Source: Marinobacter nitratireducens
GTDB lineage: Bacteria; Pseudomonadota; Gammaproteobacteria; Pseudomonadales; Oleiphilaceae
NCBI RefSeq assembly: GCF_000708045.1
Contig: NZ_ANIE01000001.1
Span: 124,001-188,000 of the forward strand
Reading direction: 5' to 3'
Length of the DNA stretch: 64,000 nucleotides
Part shown: one piece after another, positions 1 to 7,977 of the stretch
How the letters are laid out: each line of letters starts with the position of its first letter
Position numbering within the stretch: the stretch's first letter is position 1
The notes under the pieces: model-generated
What the model saw: only the letters and a program-made list of their open reading frames with translations
What the model was told of the DNA's origin: nothing
Database searches by the model: none
Made by a program: the position numbers and the translations under genes

Positions 1-101
1 GCCCCTGATCCTGATCGGGCTGAACCACAGGCGGCAAAATCCCGCCCGCGGCTTCAACCCTGCTTGTCAGGACACTCCGCGGAAGCGTTTCCGGCTCCGG
101 C
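1..101. other. window edge, no gene seen
   Basis: The first 101 bases lie downstream of the minus-strand gene that ends at 102. I see no convincing reading frame, hairpin or motif here. A gene to the left may end close by, but its sequence is outside the window. Confidence 0.4.
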
Positions 102-539
102 TCAGCGGCGGGACTGCTCGATAAGGGTATGGGCGTCGTTCAGAATTCGGACGACGCGCAGCTCCGGGGGTAAATGATCGTTAATACCCAGCGAGGTCCG
201 ATACTCATACCGATATCGGTCACGATCATGGCGGTACCGGTCGTGACGGCGCTTATCCCGGTACCGATCGCGATATCCGTCACGATAGCCATCCCGATAC
301 TCCCGGCGATCCCTGTCATACCAGCGGCGATCGTCGTGATCACGGTGTCTGTGATGGTGATCCCGGCGGTATTCCGCCTGCAGATATTTCTTCTTGAGGC
401 CAGGTGGCAAGCCCTTGCCCTGATCCAGGCGTTTCTGGATACCTGGCGGATACCCACCCCCGAGATAGCCATCGGCAGTGGCCACTCCGGCAAAGCCAAG
501 GGCAATCGCGGCAACACTGCAGATCAGTAGTTTATTCAT
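102..539 (-). CDS. exported His/Arg/Asp-rich protein, CigR/RcnB-like
   Basis: The 145-residue product starts with a clear Sec signal peptide (MNKLLICSVAAIALGFAGVA, cleavage near residue 22). A short segment with two PPG turns (residues about 31-47) resembles the PPG-K/R repeats of CigR/RcnB-type periplasmic proteins. Residues about 58-115 are low complexity: runs of His, Arg and Asp followed by repeated YRDG/YRDR units. The C-terminal 25 residues (LPPELRVVRILNDAHTLIE) look folded. The ATG at 539 has a good ribosome site (CAGGAG). The His-rich stretch might bind metal, but this is inference. The gene stands alone, and family assignment is tentative because composition dominates any similarity. 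Confidence 0.7.
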   Translation of the reverse strand: MNKLLICSVAAIALGFAGVATADGYLGGGYPPGIQKRLDQGKGLPPGLKKKYLQAEYRRDHHHRHRDHDDRRWYDRDRREYRDGYRDGYRDRYRDKRRHDRYRHDRDRYRYEYRTSLGINDHLPPELRVVRILNDAHTLIEQSRR

Positions 540-680
540 GACGGCTCTCCTGTTCGTTGACCGACAAGAATCATGCTACCGGGAAACACATCCCGATAGC
601 CTTACCGCCAGATTACCAATTGGAAGGGCGCTGTCAGCCTCGAGAGCCAACCTTTGCACAAGCTTTACACTGCTTGACGC

Positions 681-1247
681 TCAGCCTTTTGCGGACGTGA
701 GGTGGGCTTCGATGGAGAATGTGTGGGGGCATTCATCACCCAGTACCCGCAGGGACTCTGCCAGCCGCAACAGGTATTCCGAGTTGGGACCACTGGGGCC
801 GGATGCCGAGGCGATCTGGCGGGCAATGTCCTGCTCCGGCATTTCACCGAGGAATGCTTCGTTGTCCTCGGTGGCAATGTACACCAATCCCTCGGCGTGG
901 CTGCCATCCTCAAAGGTCATCCGGGTCGAGAAACGCAGGTACCCGTTTTTCTCCCGCACATCCAGATGCTCAAAGACCGTTGGCGATACCCGATAGGCCA
1001 TACCACGACAGACGGCGCCGGGCTGCTCAATCAGCGTCACCACTCGCCCCGGCGCCTCGGGGGTACCCCGATGATCATGAGAAGCCTGCCAGAAGCGACG
1101 AACCCAACCCTTGATCGACGCCGGCCGCTTCTCCAGGAACGGAAAATCAACCTTGTAGATCAGAGACCCGTAGCCAAACAGCCAGATGGCATCAATGCCC
1201 TCAAAACTGAAGCGCTGACGATTGTGTTCGATGGTATTCGCTGACAT
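681..1247 (-). CDS. chaC: gamma-glutamylcyclotransferase, ChaC family
   Basis: The product (about 188 residues from the ATG at 1247; a GTG two codons upstream is also possible) carries the GYGSL substrate-binding signature near its N-terminus. This is followed by the ChaC pattern of a conserved Trp/Arg region (WVRRFWQASHDHRGTPEAPG), a GMAYRV strand and the REKNGY segment that holds the catalytic Glu. ChaC enzymes split glutathione into 5-oxoproline and Cys-Gly in the cytoplasm. Length is normal for the bacterial family. It lies just downstream of marC on the same strand (21 nt between them), so the two may share a transcript. The family call is firm; substrate specificity for glutathione is inferred from the family. 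Confidence 0.88.
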   Translation of the reverse strand: MSANTIEHNRQRFSFEGIDAIWLFGYGSLIYKVDFPFLEKRPASIKGWVRRFWQASHDHRGTPEAPGRVVTLIEQPGAVCRGMAYRVSPTVFEHLDVREKNGYLRFSTRMTFEDGSHAEGLVYIATEDNEAFLGEMPEQDIARQIASASGPSGPNSEYLLRLAESLRVLGDECPHTFSIEAHLTSAKG

Positions 1248-1268
1248 GCTCACTTTTCCGCTCTAACG

Positions 1269-1907
1269 CTAAGCGCCCGCTGCCTGAGTGCTGGCGATAA
1301 AGCCCGCTATCCCCGTCAGCACAATCTCGGCTGCCATGGCTGACAAAATCAAACCACTGATCTTCGACATGATGTTCAGGCCGGTTTTCCCCAACGCCCG
1401 CTCCAGATAGCCGGACAGCCGCAGCAGACCAGCCAGAATCAGCAGCCCGGTGGTCAGGCCAAATAATCCGCCGGCCACTTCCGGCGCGGATTTTAGCTCG
1501 GCCCCGTAGACCATGATCGCACCAATGGTTGCCGGGCCGATAATAACGGGAATCGCCAACGGAACCACCGCGACGTCGTCACGATCCTCTTCCGGTAAGC
1601 CGGTCGCGTGGTTGCGGGTGCCACTGTTTACCAGGCTGATTGCGGTCAGAAACAGCAGGCAACCCGCACCAATCCGAAAGGAATTAAGGGTAATGCCAAC
1701 AGCATTGAACAGCACGGGGCCGGCGAAGAACAACACCACACCGAGAATAAACGCGGACACGCAGGCACGCCGAATGATCGACGCCTTTTCCTGGCCGGAC
1801 AGCCCTCGGGTCAGTGCCAGAAACATGGTCACGACAAAAAAGGGCGCAAGGAGGAACAGGAAACGAACGGCACTGCTGAGATAGGTGCTGAAAAAGGCTT
1901 CGAACAT
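1269..1907 (-). CDS. MarC family (UPF0056) inner-membrane protein
   Basis: The 212-residue protein has six strongly hydrophobic segments spread over its length and the MarC-family features PLAIPVIIGPATIGAIMVY in the middle and a glycine-rich final helix. The family is widespread; despite the name 'multiple antibiotic resistance' it has no established transport substrate. I place the start at the ATG at 1907 because the only upstream in-frame start is a TTG at 1922. Neither has a strong ribosome site. It sits upstream of chaC on the same strand with a 21-nt gap, which suggests co-transcription. Confidence 0.85.
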   Translation of the reverse strand: MFEAFFSTYLSSAVRFLFLLAPFFVVTMFLALTRGLSGQEKASIIRRACVSAFILGVVLFFAGPVLFNAVGITLNSFRIGAGCLLFLTAISLVNSGTRNHATGLPEEDRDDVAVVPLAIPVIIGPATIGAIMVYGAELKSAPEVAGGLFGLTTGLLILAGLLRLSGYLERALGKTGLNIMSKISGLILSAMAAEIVLTGIAGFIASTQAAGA

Positions 1908-2111
1908 CCGGAGCAAATCCAATCAGAAATAGGAGTGAATACAGTCGTGTAGCATAGCCTGTGATTGCCTTCCCCGCCGTACGCAACTGAACGTACCCAG
2001 GCAGATGTGATCTGTGGGCTGCCGGCATTCCCTTTTATCCCGTTCCGGCATAAGGTGAACCAGACTGGATAACACCCCAGCACCGTGAGGTCAGCCGGAG
2101 TCCAAGAGCAC

Positions 2112-2684
2112 ATGACAGACCAAGTACCAACGGAATACGTACGTTTCAGGGGCAAAAGCTACATCCTGCTCGCCGCAGACAAGTCGCTTTTCTCACTCTG
2201 GGACCACGACATCCACCCCGAAGATACAGACTCTTCCAACTGGGCGGGGTTTGTCGCGCATTTTGATATTCATGATGAGCAGCTGTATCTGGGCTACCTG
2301 ACCGTCGGCCATACGCCTCCTCGCCGAAAACGCATACACCGAACTTGGTATCAAGAAAGGAGCGAATTAGACGCGCTCATGGACGAGGCCCTTGGTGATT
2401 ACACCTTGCCGCCACTCAATGGCATAGAAGCCACCGATGCCGGCATGGGGTATTGGCACTACCAGAACATCAACCTGGCGCTGGATTACACGGGTACCAT
2501 AACGCTGGGTGGTGAATCCCCGGAAGAACAGAAGAACCATCTGGAGTTAGTTCTGGAGCAAGGGCGTGTTATTGCATGGAAAACCGTACCTGCGCCTGCA
2601 CCCGACAGCCTCTTCGTAGAGGAAACCGGGGGCTTCGGCCTCGATCCGCTGGACGATGATGACGAACCTCCCCAGCCAATCTGA
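2112..2684 (+). CDS. hypothetical soluble protein, acidic C-terminus
   Basis: The 190-residue product (ATG at 2112; an in-frame GTG/ATG at 2085 would add nine residues) has no signal peptide and no membrane segment. It is rich in aromatic and acidic residues (many W, Y, D, E) and ends in a proline-flanked acidic tail (LDPLDDDDEPPQPI). The central part alternates hydrophobic residues in a way that suggests a beta-rich fold. I do not recognise a family. It stands alone between marC and a convergent secreted-protein gene, at the left end of a stretch of unassigned genes. Confidence 0.65.
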   Translation: MTDQVPTEYVRFRGKSYILLAADKSLFSLWDHDIHPEDTDSSNWAGFVAHFDIHDEQLYLGYLTVGHTPPRRKRIHRTWYQERSELDALMDEALGDYTLPPLNGIEATDAGMGYWHYQNINLALDYTGTITLGGESPEEQKNHLELVLEQGRVIAWKTVPAPAPDSLFVEETGGFGLDPLDDDDEPPQPI

Positions 2685-2711
2685 CGGTTTCTTTGCCTAC
2701 CGTCGCATCAC

Positions 2712-3218
2712 CTAAGGCCTCAAGAGCTGGAGCTGCTTGCCATCCCATTGATAGTAACCAGTCTTCATCCGCATTGTTGGCCGTGCTCCCGGATTAGTGA
2801 TCAACAAAGTACTATCCGCCCGGAAGCTCACCCCTAGGGAGGTTGACCAGCTTTCGTCCATAAAGACCTGCCCCGTTTTCACATCCACAATGGAAAACTG
2901 CTGGCACTCTGTGCCACAGCCCCAAAACAACAGACGGTAATGGCCAGCAAAATTGGCAGGACGCCCCACCAAGGCGCTGAATCGGCTTCTGAAGCTGATG
3001 GCATCCGGATGACTGTCGATATCCACTTGCTCTACAGTTTGACGAGACATTTCCACCTGGAAATCGGAGAACTCGACAGTTTCTGGCGTAACCTTGTTTT
3101 CCACTTCATGGGGCGGAGTATCTGCCCATGATGTGGGAAGCGCGAACACGAGGCAAAGCAACCCGGTCCTCTGCCATCGCAGAGACCAATCACCCCTTGG
3201 GATACAGAACATGAACAT
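2712..3218 (-). CDS. secreted hypothetical protein with 'FAGHY...GCGTECQQ' core
   Basis: From the ATG at 3218 the product is 168 residues with a signal peptide (hydrophobic GLLCLVFALPTSWA). The mature part contains NFAGHYRLLFWGCGTECQQF, followed by a VDVKTGQVF hairpin, a LGVSFRADSTLLITNPG strand pair and a terminal YYQWDGKQLQLL. I recall this layout from a widespread but functionally unassigned proteobacterial family. The two Cys in GCGTEC could form a disulphide in the periplasm. I chose the 3218 start because GAGG lies 6 nt upstream, inside the end of the preceding small frame, and because longer versions put nonsense ahead of the signal peptide. The two frames overlap by 29 nt, suggesting translational coupling. 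Confidence 0.68.
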   Translation of the reverse strand: MFMFCIPRGDWSLRWQRTGLLCLVFALPTSWADTPPHEVENKVTPETVEFSDFQVEMSRQTVEQVDIDSHPDAISFRSRFSALVGRPANFAGHYRLLFWGCGTECQQFSIVDVKTGQVFMDESWSTSLGVSFRADSTLLITNPGARPTMRMKTGYYQWDGKQLQLLRP

Positions 3219-3390
3219 GAACTTCCTCACCCGTTGCTCGCTCCGTGGCCAGGTACAAGACGCCCGATCCATCAACATGTAACCGCTGCATGACGACATA
3301 GCGAAGCGCCAAACGCTGCCCCGGCTGCAGGTCAAGCTGGGCAAAATTCTTCGCCGTCACCGTAATATGCTTTAGCTGTTCATCGCCCAT
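3190..3390 (-). CDS. small hypothetical protein (66 aa)
   Basis: This 66-codon frame has balanced, natural-looking composition (regular V/L alternation in ALRYVVMQRLHVDGSGVLYL), unlike the surrounding shadow frames. It ends 29 nt inside the next gene, whose ribosome site lies within it, as expected for a coupled pair. There is no signal peptide. The predicted strands could form a small beta-barrel, but no family is recognised. The ribosome site at its own ATG (3390) is weak. It is probably real but could be a truncated remnant. Confidence 0.45.
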   Translation of the reverse strand: MGDEQLKHITVTAKNFAQLDLQPGQRLALRYVVMQRLHVDGSGVLYLATERATGEEVHVHVLYPKG

Positions 3391-3646
3391 CGCAGACTAC
3401 CGCTTCAATCAGCCCAGGGGTTATCTGTCCCACTCTTCCGATGGTGTTGCGTGTTCCATCACCATGACATCGTCTTCGAAATAAAGCAGGCTCACGCTGA
3501 ATCAGCCACCTAACTGTTTTCGATTTTTGTTTTTAATTGCGACATGCAAAGGTCCTACGCCCAAATTTTTAACGGCTTCTGGCCAGGCCAATCCTTGTTG
3601 TTTGATGTTTTGGTAACAATCGTATCAATCGCGAGCCGGCACGCTA
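3391..3646. other. intergenic gap with a possible 24-codon ORF
   Basis: No normal gene is visible in these 256 bases. A short minus-strand frame at 3421-3495 (GTG start, AGGTGG 10 nt upstream, product VSLLYFEDDVMVMEHATPSE then four more residues) has protein-like composition and is preceded by a stop codon. It may be a tiny gene or the tail of a decayed one. The part from 3500 to 3646 becomes AT-rich and opens the low-GC block to the right. Confidence 0.3.
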
Positions 3647-4096
3647 TCAGAATTTTGACACTTTATCTTTAGGGCCAGACTCGACACGAGAACAACTACC
3701 TTGCAAATAATAGTCGTAATATTTCCCTTCATTTGCATAAAAACTCGCCGTAACCCTATTAATTACGTAGCTGTGATCGGAGGCACCACTATCACTAGTA
3801 TAATCATATCTTATCTCTTCTTCAGAGACTTTTACAGCTGCATAATACAAACCATCAGTCTGGCGCAACTCGCCCCATCTCCCTTTAGTATCAAAATACA
3901 TGAAGAGGCGAAAATTGTTGCTCCCTTCATTTTCGACAAGCCTGAAAAATCGCGCCCCATCACCGATTTTTTCTCTATTTTCTTTAGAAATCTTGTCATA
4001 ACTACATTTCAGAATCATCTCATCGGCAGGCGCGCTCGCAGCAGCCGAAGAAAATAATGACAACCCCAAAGAAATTATCAAAGCCCAAAAAATCAT
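3647..4096 (-). CDS. secreted hypothetical protein of the small ORFan cluster
   Basis: From the ATG at 4096 the 149-residue product begins with a signal peptide (MIFWALIISLGLSLFSSAAA, likely cut after ASA). The mature protein has one Cys near each end (ILKCSYDK; LQGSCSRV) that could pair, with tyrosine-rich strands in between. A longer frame starting at 4147 adds a second hydrophobic stretch but would place two membrane segments in tandem; AGGA lies about 10 nt before 4096, so I prefer the shorter form. No family is recognised. The DNA is clearly more AT-rich than the flanking conserved genes. Confidence 0.6.
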   Translation of the reverse strand: MIFWALIISLGLSLFSSAAASAPADEMILKCSYDKISKENREKIGDGARFFRLVENEGSNNFRLFMYFDTKGRWGELRQTDGLYYAAVKVSEEEIRYDYTSDSGASDHSYVINRVTASFYANEGKYYDYYLQGSCSRVESGPKDKVSKF

Positions 4097-4147
4097 AACA
4101 AGAGATCCTATAAAATATAATATTATAAATAATATCAAATCAGACAC

Positions 4148-4516
4148 TCAATACTTCCAGTTTACTTTATGGGCCTTATACCCACTTGACCGCCAATCGG
4201 AAATAACATCATTCCTCGCATCCTTTGCTGCCCTTTTTGTGTCAAACAGGTTATATTCACAAGTATATCGATAGGGCGCATAATCTGGCGCGTACTCAGC
4301 GTCTATGTACTTTCCAAAGCTTTCGCTGACCTCGTCATCATAAAACTCGGAAACATGGAAAACTTTTGATACGTACCCTTCGGCACCATCTCCCGAAATC
4401 TCCCGGTACTCAGCTTCACAAAACATGTATCCCGGCCCACGGGCACTAGCCGGAGCTGTGTACATTCCAGCCAGCAGGCAGATTCCGACAACACCTTTTT
4501 TGACATTAATATTCAT
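4148..4516 (-). CDS. secreted hypothetical protein, paralogue-like to its neighbour
   Basis: The 122-residue product has a signal peptide ending ASARG and a good ribosome site (GAGGGGAAG) ahead of the ATG at 4516. The mature part has a Cys in FCEAEY, a pattern FGKYIDAEYAPDYAPYRYTC, then an Ala/Lys/Arg-rich helix (KRAAKDARNDVISDWRSSGY) and a terminal W-K-Y. The neighbour at 4591-5031 has the same order (Cys, F-x2-E/Y strand, C-x-C or C-x-Y, KR-A-x-A-R-x3-DAK helix, RRGFK-V). The two are probably distant paralogues of a small extracytoplasmic domain of unknown function. Confidence 0.62.
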   Translation of the reverse strand: MNINVKKGVVGICLLAGMYTAPASARGPGYMFCEAEYREISGDGAEGYVSKVFHVSEFYDDEVSESFGKYIDAEYAPDYAPYRYTCEYNLFDTKRAAKDARNDVISDWRSSGYKAHKVNWKY

Positions 4517-4590
4517 ATTTACTTCCCCTCTCCATTGACCAACTCAAGCCGGCATGTAACTTTCCAATCAAACACGGACCGGATAACAAA

Positions 4591-5031
4591 TTAGTACTGT
4601 AATAGAACTGTGCCAGATGGCGCTCCAGAATTTATTTCTCTATTTTCAGGGTAAAACCCTTTGAGGTGCTCTACCTTGAAGCCACGCCTCACAAAATCTT
4701 TCTTGGCATCCTGGAATTTACGGGCCACTCCCGATGCCCGTTTACCGCTGCACCCACAGTCGGTTGTTACTCTCACCTTGTAGCTATAACTATCACGAAC
4801 TTCGCTTTCAAAAAACGATCGCCACTCAACCAACGCATGGTGATTTGGCCCTTCAAAGGTGCAGTGGTCTATGCTTTCGTACCAGAAATGGGCCTTCCTG
4901 GATTGATAAAACATTTTACTATCGTAGTCGTATGCATAACCGATGGTCTCACAGGATAGATCATTGGTTTCAGCGTATGCGGTTGAACCAAAACTCCAAA
5001 GAACCATAAAAAATGAAATACAAAACCTCAT
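4591..5031 (-). CDS. secreted hypothetical protein with C-x-C motif
   Basis: From the ATG at 5031 (AGGTG 6 nt upstream; a GTG at 5040 is the alternative) the 146-residue product has a signal peptide ending STAYA. The mature part contains DLSCETIGY, DHCTF, TTDCGC and a basic amphipathic helix before a Pro/Gly-rich tail. The order of elements matches the protein encoded at 4148-4516. Four or more Cys suggest disulphides in the periplasm or outside the cell. Function is unknown. It is one of four consecutive minus-strand genes for exported proteins (3647-6168). Confidence 0.6.
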   Translation of the reverse strand: MRFCISFFMVLWSFGSTAYAETNDLSCETIGYAYDYDSKMFYQSRKAHFWYESIDHCTFEGPNHHALVEWRSFFESEVRDSYSYKVRVTTDCGCSGKRASGVARKFQDAKKDFVRRGFKVEHLKGFYPENREINSGAPSGTVLLQY

Positions 5032-5073
5032 TACAATCACCTAAAAATTTAATTTGGATTAAAGAATATTTAA

Positions 5074-6168
5074 TCAATACTCCTCAATTACCAAATCTAG
5101 ATCTTTCTTTCTGATGCAAGACCGAATCTGATCAGGGGTTGGCTCATCAGGGGACTTAACGCCACGAACCGGAACGTATCTGTCATACATAAAAGAGTTC
5201 AGCTCCATCAACTTTTTTGGTGTACTTGCCTTCCTCACCAAAACATTACCGTGGCGCAAGTGGTCAAATCGATCCTCAATACAGGAAGAGACGAAGCTCA
5301 GCGAATCATCCCCTTTATAGAGATAGCTCCGGGTTCGCCATATCAAAACCTCCTGATCCGTATAAAAATTATCAGTGAGATTAGCATTACATAACCTGCA
5401 ATAATAATATAAGTGGAAGACACCGTCATATTTGCTTTTAAATATCAATACCTCAGACTCGTTTTTCTTTATTGATAAATCTTTAACCAACGTCTCCCCA
5501 TCCCGATCATTAATAATTTTGATGCTAAGAGATTCGTCATTATTCAGCTGAGAGAAGTCATACCAATTATTGATGTTCCAAACGTAGGCATCGTTTCTGT
5601 TACCGCCCTTGAACCCTGTAAGAAACACACCGTTGACAATCTTTCCATTGACCCCGAGCTGAAGACTCAATTTTCCATCCGAATCCCGGTAGTCTCTGCG
5701 CTCCAAGCTGACAGCTTCCACCCCTGCCTTCTCTGGCGGCAGCTCTTTCTCCTCCCGCTCCCACGTGTAAACCTTGTTGCAAGCCTTTTTGAAACTATCA
5801 GCGTAGTCATTGTCGATCAGCGCAAACACAACGGGGAAAACACCTATCACGCCAATGACGCATCGTGTTGGGCTGTAACGAATGGGGCCATAACGCTTGT
5901 AGCTCACCGCCTTCTTGATGGCGAATCGCTCCTTTCTCTGGGTGTAGATCTCAATTGGATCAACACTCACCTTGAGCTCATCATCAGAAACCTTGTAATC
6001 GGCGCGTAGCTCGTAGTGGGAAAACTTCGGTTCTGAAACTGCGTCTCCAAAATAGTGTTTTGTTACATACACCTTGTCCTGCATGTAACTTTCACGTTTA
6101 GCATTGTATGTTCCGCAACCGCTCAAAAAGGTTATCGATAACAAGGTAACAACCAATAGGTACTTCAT
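5074..6168 (-). CDS. large hypothetical lipoprotein
   Basis: From the ATG at 6168 the product is 364 residues with a textbook lipoprotein signal (MKYLLVVTLLSITFLSGCGT, lipobox LSGC). The ribosome site GAGGGG is well placed. The mature protein is charged and beta-rich, contains a short hydrophobic stretch (IGVIGVFPVVFALI) around residue 110, and a CRLCNA motif in its second half. No domain is recognised. A 24-bp palindrome 80 bp upstream (6248-6271) is shared with another lipoprotein gene's promoter at 45566-45589. The gene heads the AT-rich run of exported ORFans and may lead their transcript. Confidence 0.65.
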   Translation of the reverse strand: MKYLLVVTLLSITFLSGCGTYNAKRESYMQDKVYVTKHYFGDAVSEPKFSHYELRADYKVSDDELKVSVDPIEIYTQRKERFAIKKAVSYKRYGPIRYSPTRCVIGVIGVFPVVFALIDNDYADSFKKACNKVYTWEREEKELPPEKAGVEAVSLERRDYRDSDGKLSLQLGVNGKIVNGVFLTGFKGGNRNDAYVWNINNWYDFSQLNNDESLSIKIINDRDGETLVKDLSIKKNESEVLIFKSKYDGVFHLYYYCRLCNANLTDNFYTDQEVLIWRTRSYLYKGDDSLSFVSSCIEDRFDHLRHGNVLVRKASTPKKLMELNSFMYDRYVPVRGVKSPDEPTPDQIRSCIRKKDLDLVIEEY

Positions 6169-6247
6169 AGCCCCTCGATACTCCTGGTAAATCCACGTCA
6201 TAAATCCCCAATTCCCCTTAAGGCAATCTATACGACTCGCTAGCGCA

Positions 6248-6271
6248 CGGCACCCCCTATATGGGGGGTAT
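6248..6271. promoter_or_regulatory. G/C-run palindrome, candidate operator shared with 45566-45589
   Basis: The site reads ACCCCCTATATGGGGGGT at 6252-6269 on the plus strand, a near-perfect dyad of six-base C and G runs around an AT core. Read on the minus strand, 22 of 24 positions match the site at 45566-45589, including non-dyad flanks. It lies about 80 bp upstream of the lipoprotein start at 6168. The matching site is 67 bp upstream of another lipoprotein gene on the same strand. The binding protein is not known to me. Confidence 0.6.
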
Positions 6272-6272
6272 A

Positions 6273-7904
6273 TCAATCCAGTTCCCTGGCAAGGCGCAGC
6301 AGTTGCACAAATTCGGCCCGGTAACCGTACAGGTCGTCCCCCCGGTTGGCCTGCGCCAGGGTAATCGCATCTTCCAGCGTCCAGTCGCCGGTGTACTTAC
6401 CGCCACTCAACAATTGCCCGGCACCCGCTACCGCAGTGGCGAATGCGGTTTCCTGGTGACGCAGTGCCTCATCAACCCCGGTATTGTGTGCCGGTATCGG
6501 AGTTTCCAGATGTTTGGACGCTTTCTCGCCCGGCAGCTTGTAGCGCAGCTTTAAGAACGCATACTCATCGGCCTTTTCCTCCATCGGCTTCGACAGCTCC
6601 GTTTCATATCGGGAAGGCGAGATTAACGGTCTGCCACCCACCGGGGTGATCTCATAAATGGCGGTAACACTGTGCTCGGCGCCAATATCTCCGGCGTCTA
6701 CCGCATCGTTATTGAAATCTTCCCGCTTCAGGGCCCGGGTCTCATAGCCCAACAACCGGTATTCCTGAACCGTGGCCGGGTTGAACTCCACCTGGATTTT
6801 CAGGTCCTCGGCGATGGGAAACAGAGATGAGGTCGCCTCCGTAACCAATACTTTGCGGGCTTCGTTTAGGTTATCGATATAGGCCGCCACGCCATTGCCG
6901 TTCTGGGCCAGTGTCTGCATCAGGTGGTCGTTGTAGTTGCCAGCACCAAACCCCAGGACAGACAGGTAGATACCTTGTTTCCTCTTTCGGGCGATCAGGC
7001 CCTCCAGGGCATCACGATCTGTCATGCCGACGTTGAAATCGCCATCCGTGGCGAGCAGTACCCGGTTGACGGCCTTCTCATCGAAGTTCGCCTCCGCCAG
7101 CTGGTAGGCGAGCTGGATACCCTCACCTCCGGCGGTGGAACCGCCCGCTTGCAGATGGTTCAACGCCATCAGGATATTCGCTTTTTCCTTCACTGGTGTG
7201 GGAGGTAACACCACACCCGAGGCACCCGCATAGACCACGATGGCCACGGTATCGTCGTCAGGCATATCGTTGAGCATCATGGTCAGGGATTGCTTGAGCA
7301 GGGGCAGCTTGTCCTCAGCGCTCATGCTGCCAGACACGTCGAGCAGGAAAACCAGATTCGCCCGGGGCCGGGTTGTTTGGGGTAGTTCGTAGCCCTGGAT
7401 GCCGATGTGCAGCAGTTTATTGCCTGCTTTCCATGGAGAGTCGGTGACCGTTACCGTTGGCTTGAACGGTTGCTCCGGCCTCTCGGGGGCGGGGTAGTCA
7501 TAATCGAAGTAGTTCAGCCACTCTTCCAGGCGTATGGCATCTGGCTCGGGCAATCGCCCCGACGATAACCGGCGGCGAGAAAAACTGTACGAAGCGGTAT
7601 CCACATCTGAGGAAAACGTAGAAACAGGTTCATCGACCACCCGGTGCACCGGGTTTTGTTCAACGGACTCAAATCGATCCTTTGAGCCGATGATCTGGCC
7701 AGGTACCGGCTGAACATGAGCTCCTCCAGACATGTCCGCCTGCATCAGCGGCGCGGAAGCCGCTACCATGCGTTTTTCTAGGAACTTTGACGAAACCTGC
7801 TTCTCCTGCTGGACGACCGACTGCTCACCAACACGCTCACTTGCGCACGCTGCAAGCAGACTTCCAGCGATCAGGCCCAGGCCGACAGACTTTAACCCTT
7901 TCAT
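6273..7904 (-). CDS. VWA-domain lipoprotein, YfbK family
   Basis: From the ATG at 7904 (AGGAGA upstream) the 543-residue product has a lipoprotein signal (LGLIAGSLLAACAS). It then has a von Willebrand N-terminal region (VSTFSSDVDTASYSFSRRRL), a VWA domain with the MIDAS motif DVSGS (in LVFLLDVSGSMSAEDKLPL), a LLATDGDFNVG strand with the second metal-site residues, and the C-terminal DUF3520-type region typical of YfbK. The family is thought to bind divalent metal and protein partners in the periplasm; its role is unclear. It is the last gene of a minus-strand unit beginning with a sigma factor and a single-span membrane protein, so it is probably under that sigma factor's control. Confidence 0.88.
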   Translation of the reverse strand: MKGLKSVGLGLIAGSLLAACASERVGEQSVVQQEKQVSSKFLEKRMVAASAPLMQADMSGGAHVQPVPGQIIGSKDRFESVEQNPVHRVVDEPVSTFSSDVDTASYSFSRRRLSSGRLPEPDAIRLEEWLNYFDYDYPAPERPEQPFKPTVTVTDSPWKAGNKLLHIGIQGYELPQTTRPRANLVFLLDVSGSMSAEDKLPLLKQSLTMMLNDMPDDDTVAIVVYAGASGVVLPPTPVKEKANILMALNHLQAGGSTAGGEGIQLAYQLAEANFDEKAVNRVLLATDGDFNVGMTDRDALEGLIARKRKQGIYLSVLGFGAGNYNDHLMQTLAQNGNGVAAYIDNLNEARKVLVTEATSSLFPIAEDLKIQVEFNPATVQEYRLLGYETRALKREDFNNDAVDAGDIGAEHSVTAIYEITPVGGRPLISPSRYETELSKPMEEKADEYAFLKLRYKLPGEKASKHLETPIPAHNTGVDEALRHQETAFATAVAGAGQLLSGGKYTGDWTLEDAITLAQANRGDDLYGYRAEFVQLLRLARELD

Positions 7905-7977
7905 GACACTCTCCTTTCCGACGTTATTACCTTCTTCGACGGACAGGAGGAAAAACTGCATCAGCCCAATCTGCGAA

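Noticed and set aside
174..530. Plus-strand frame opposite the His/Arg-rich gene, rich in Ile/Val/Pro
   Set aside because: It mirrors the RDRYR-type codons of the real gene; the minus frame has a signal peptide and ribosome site.
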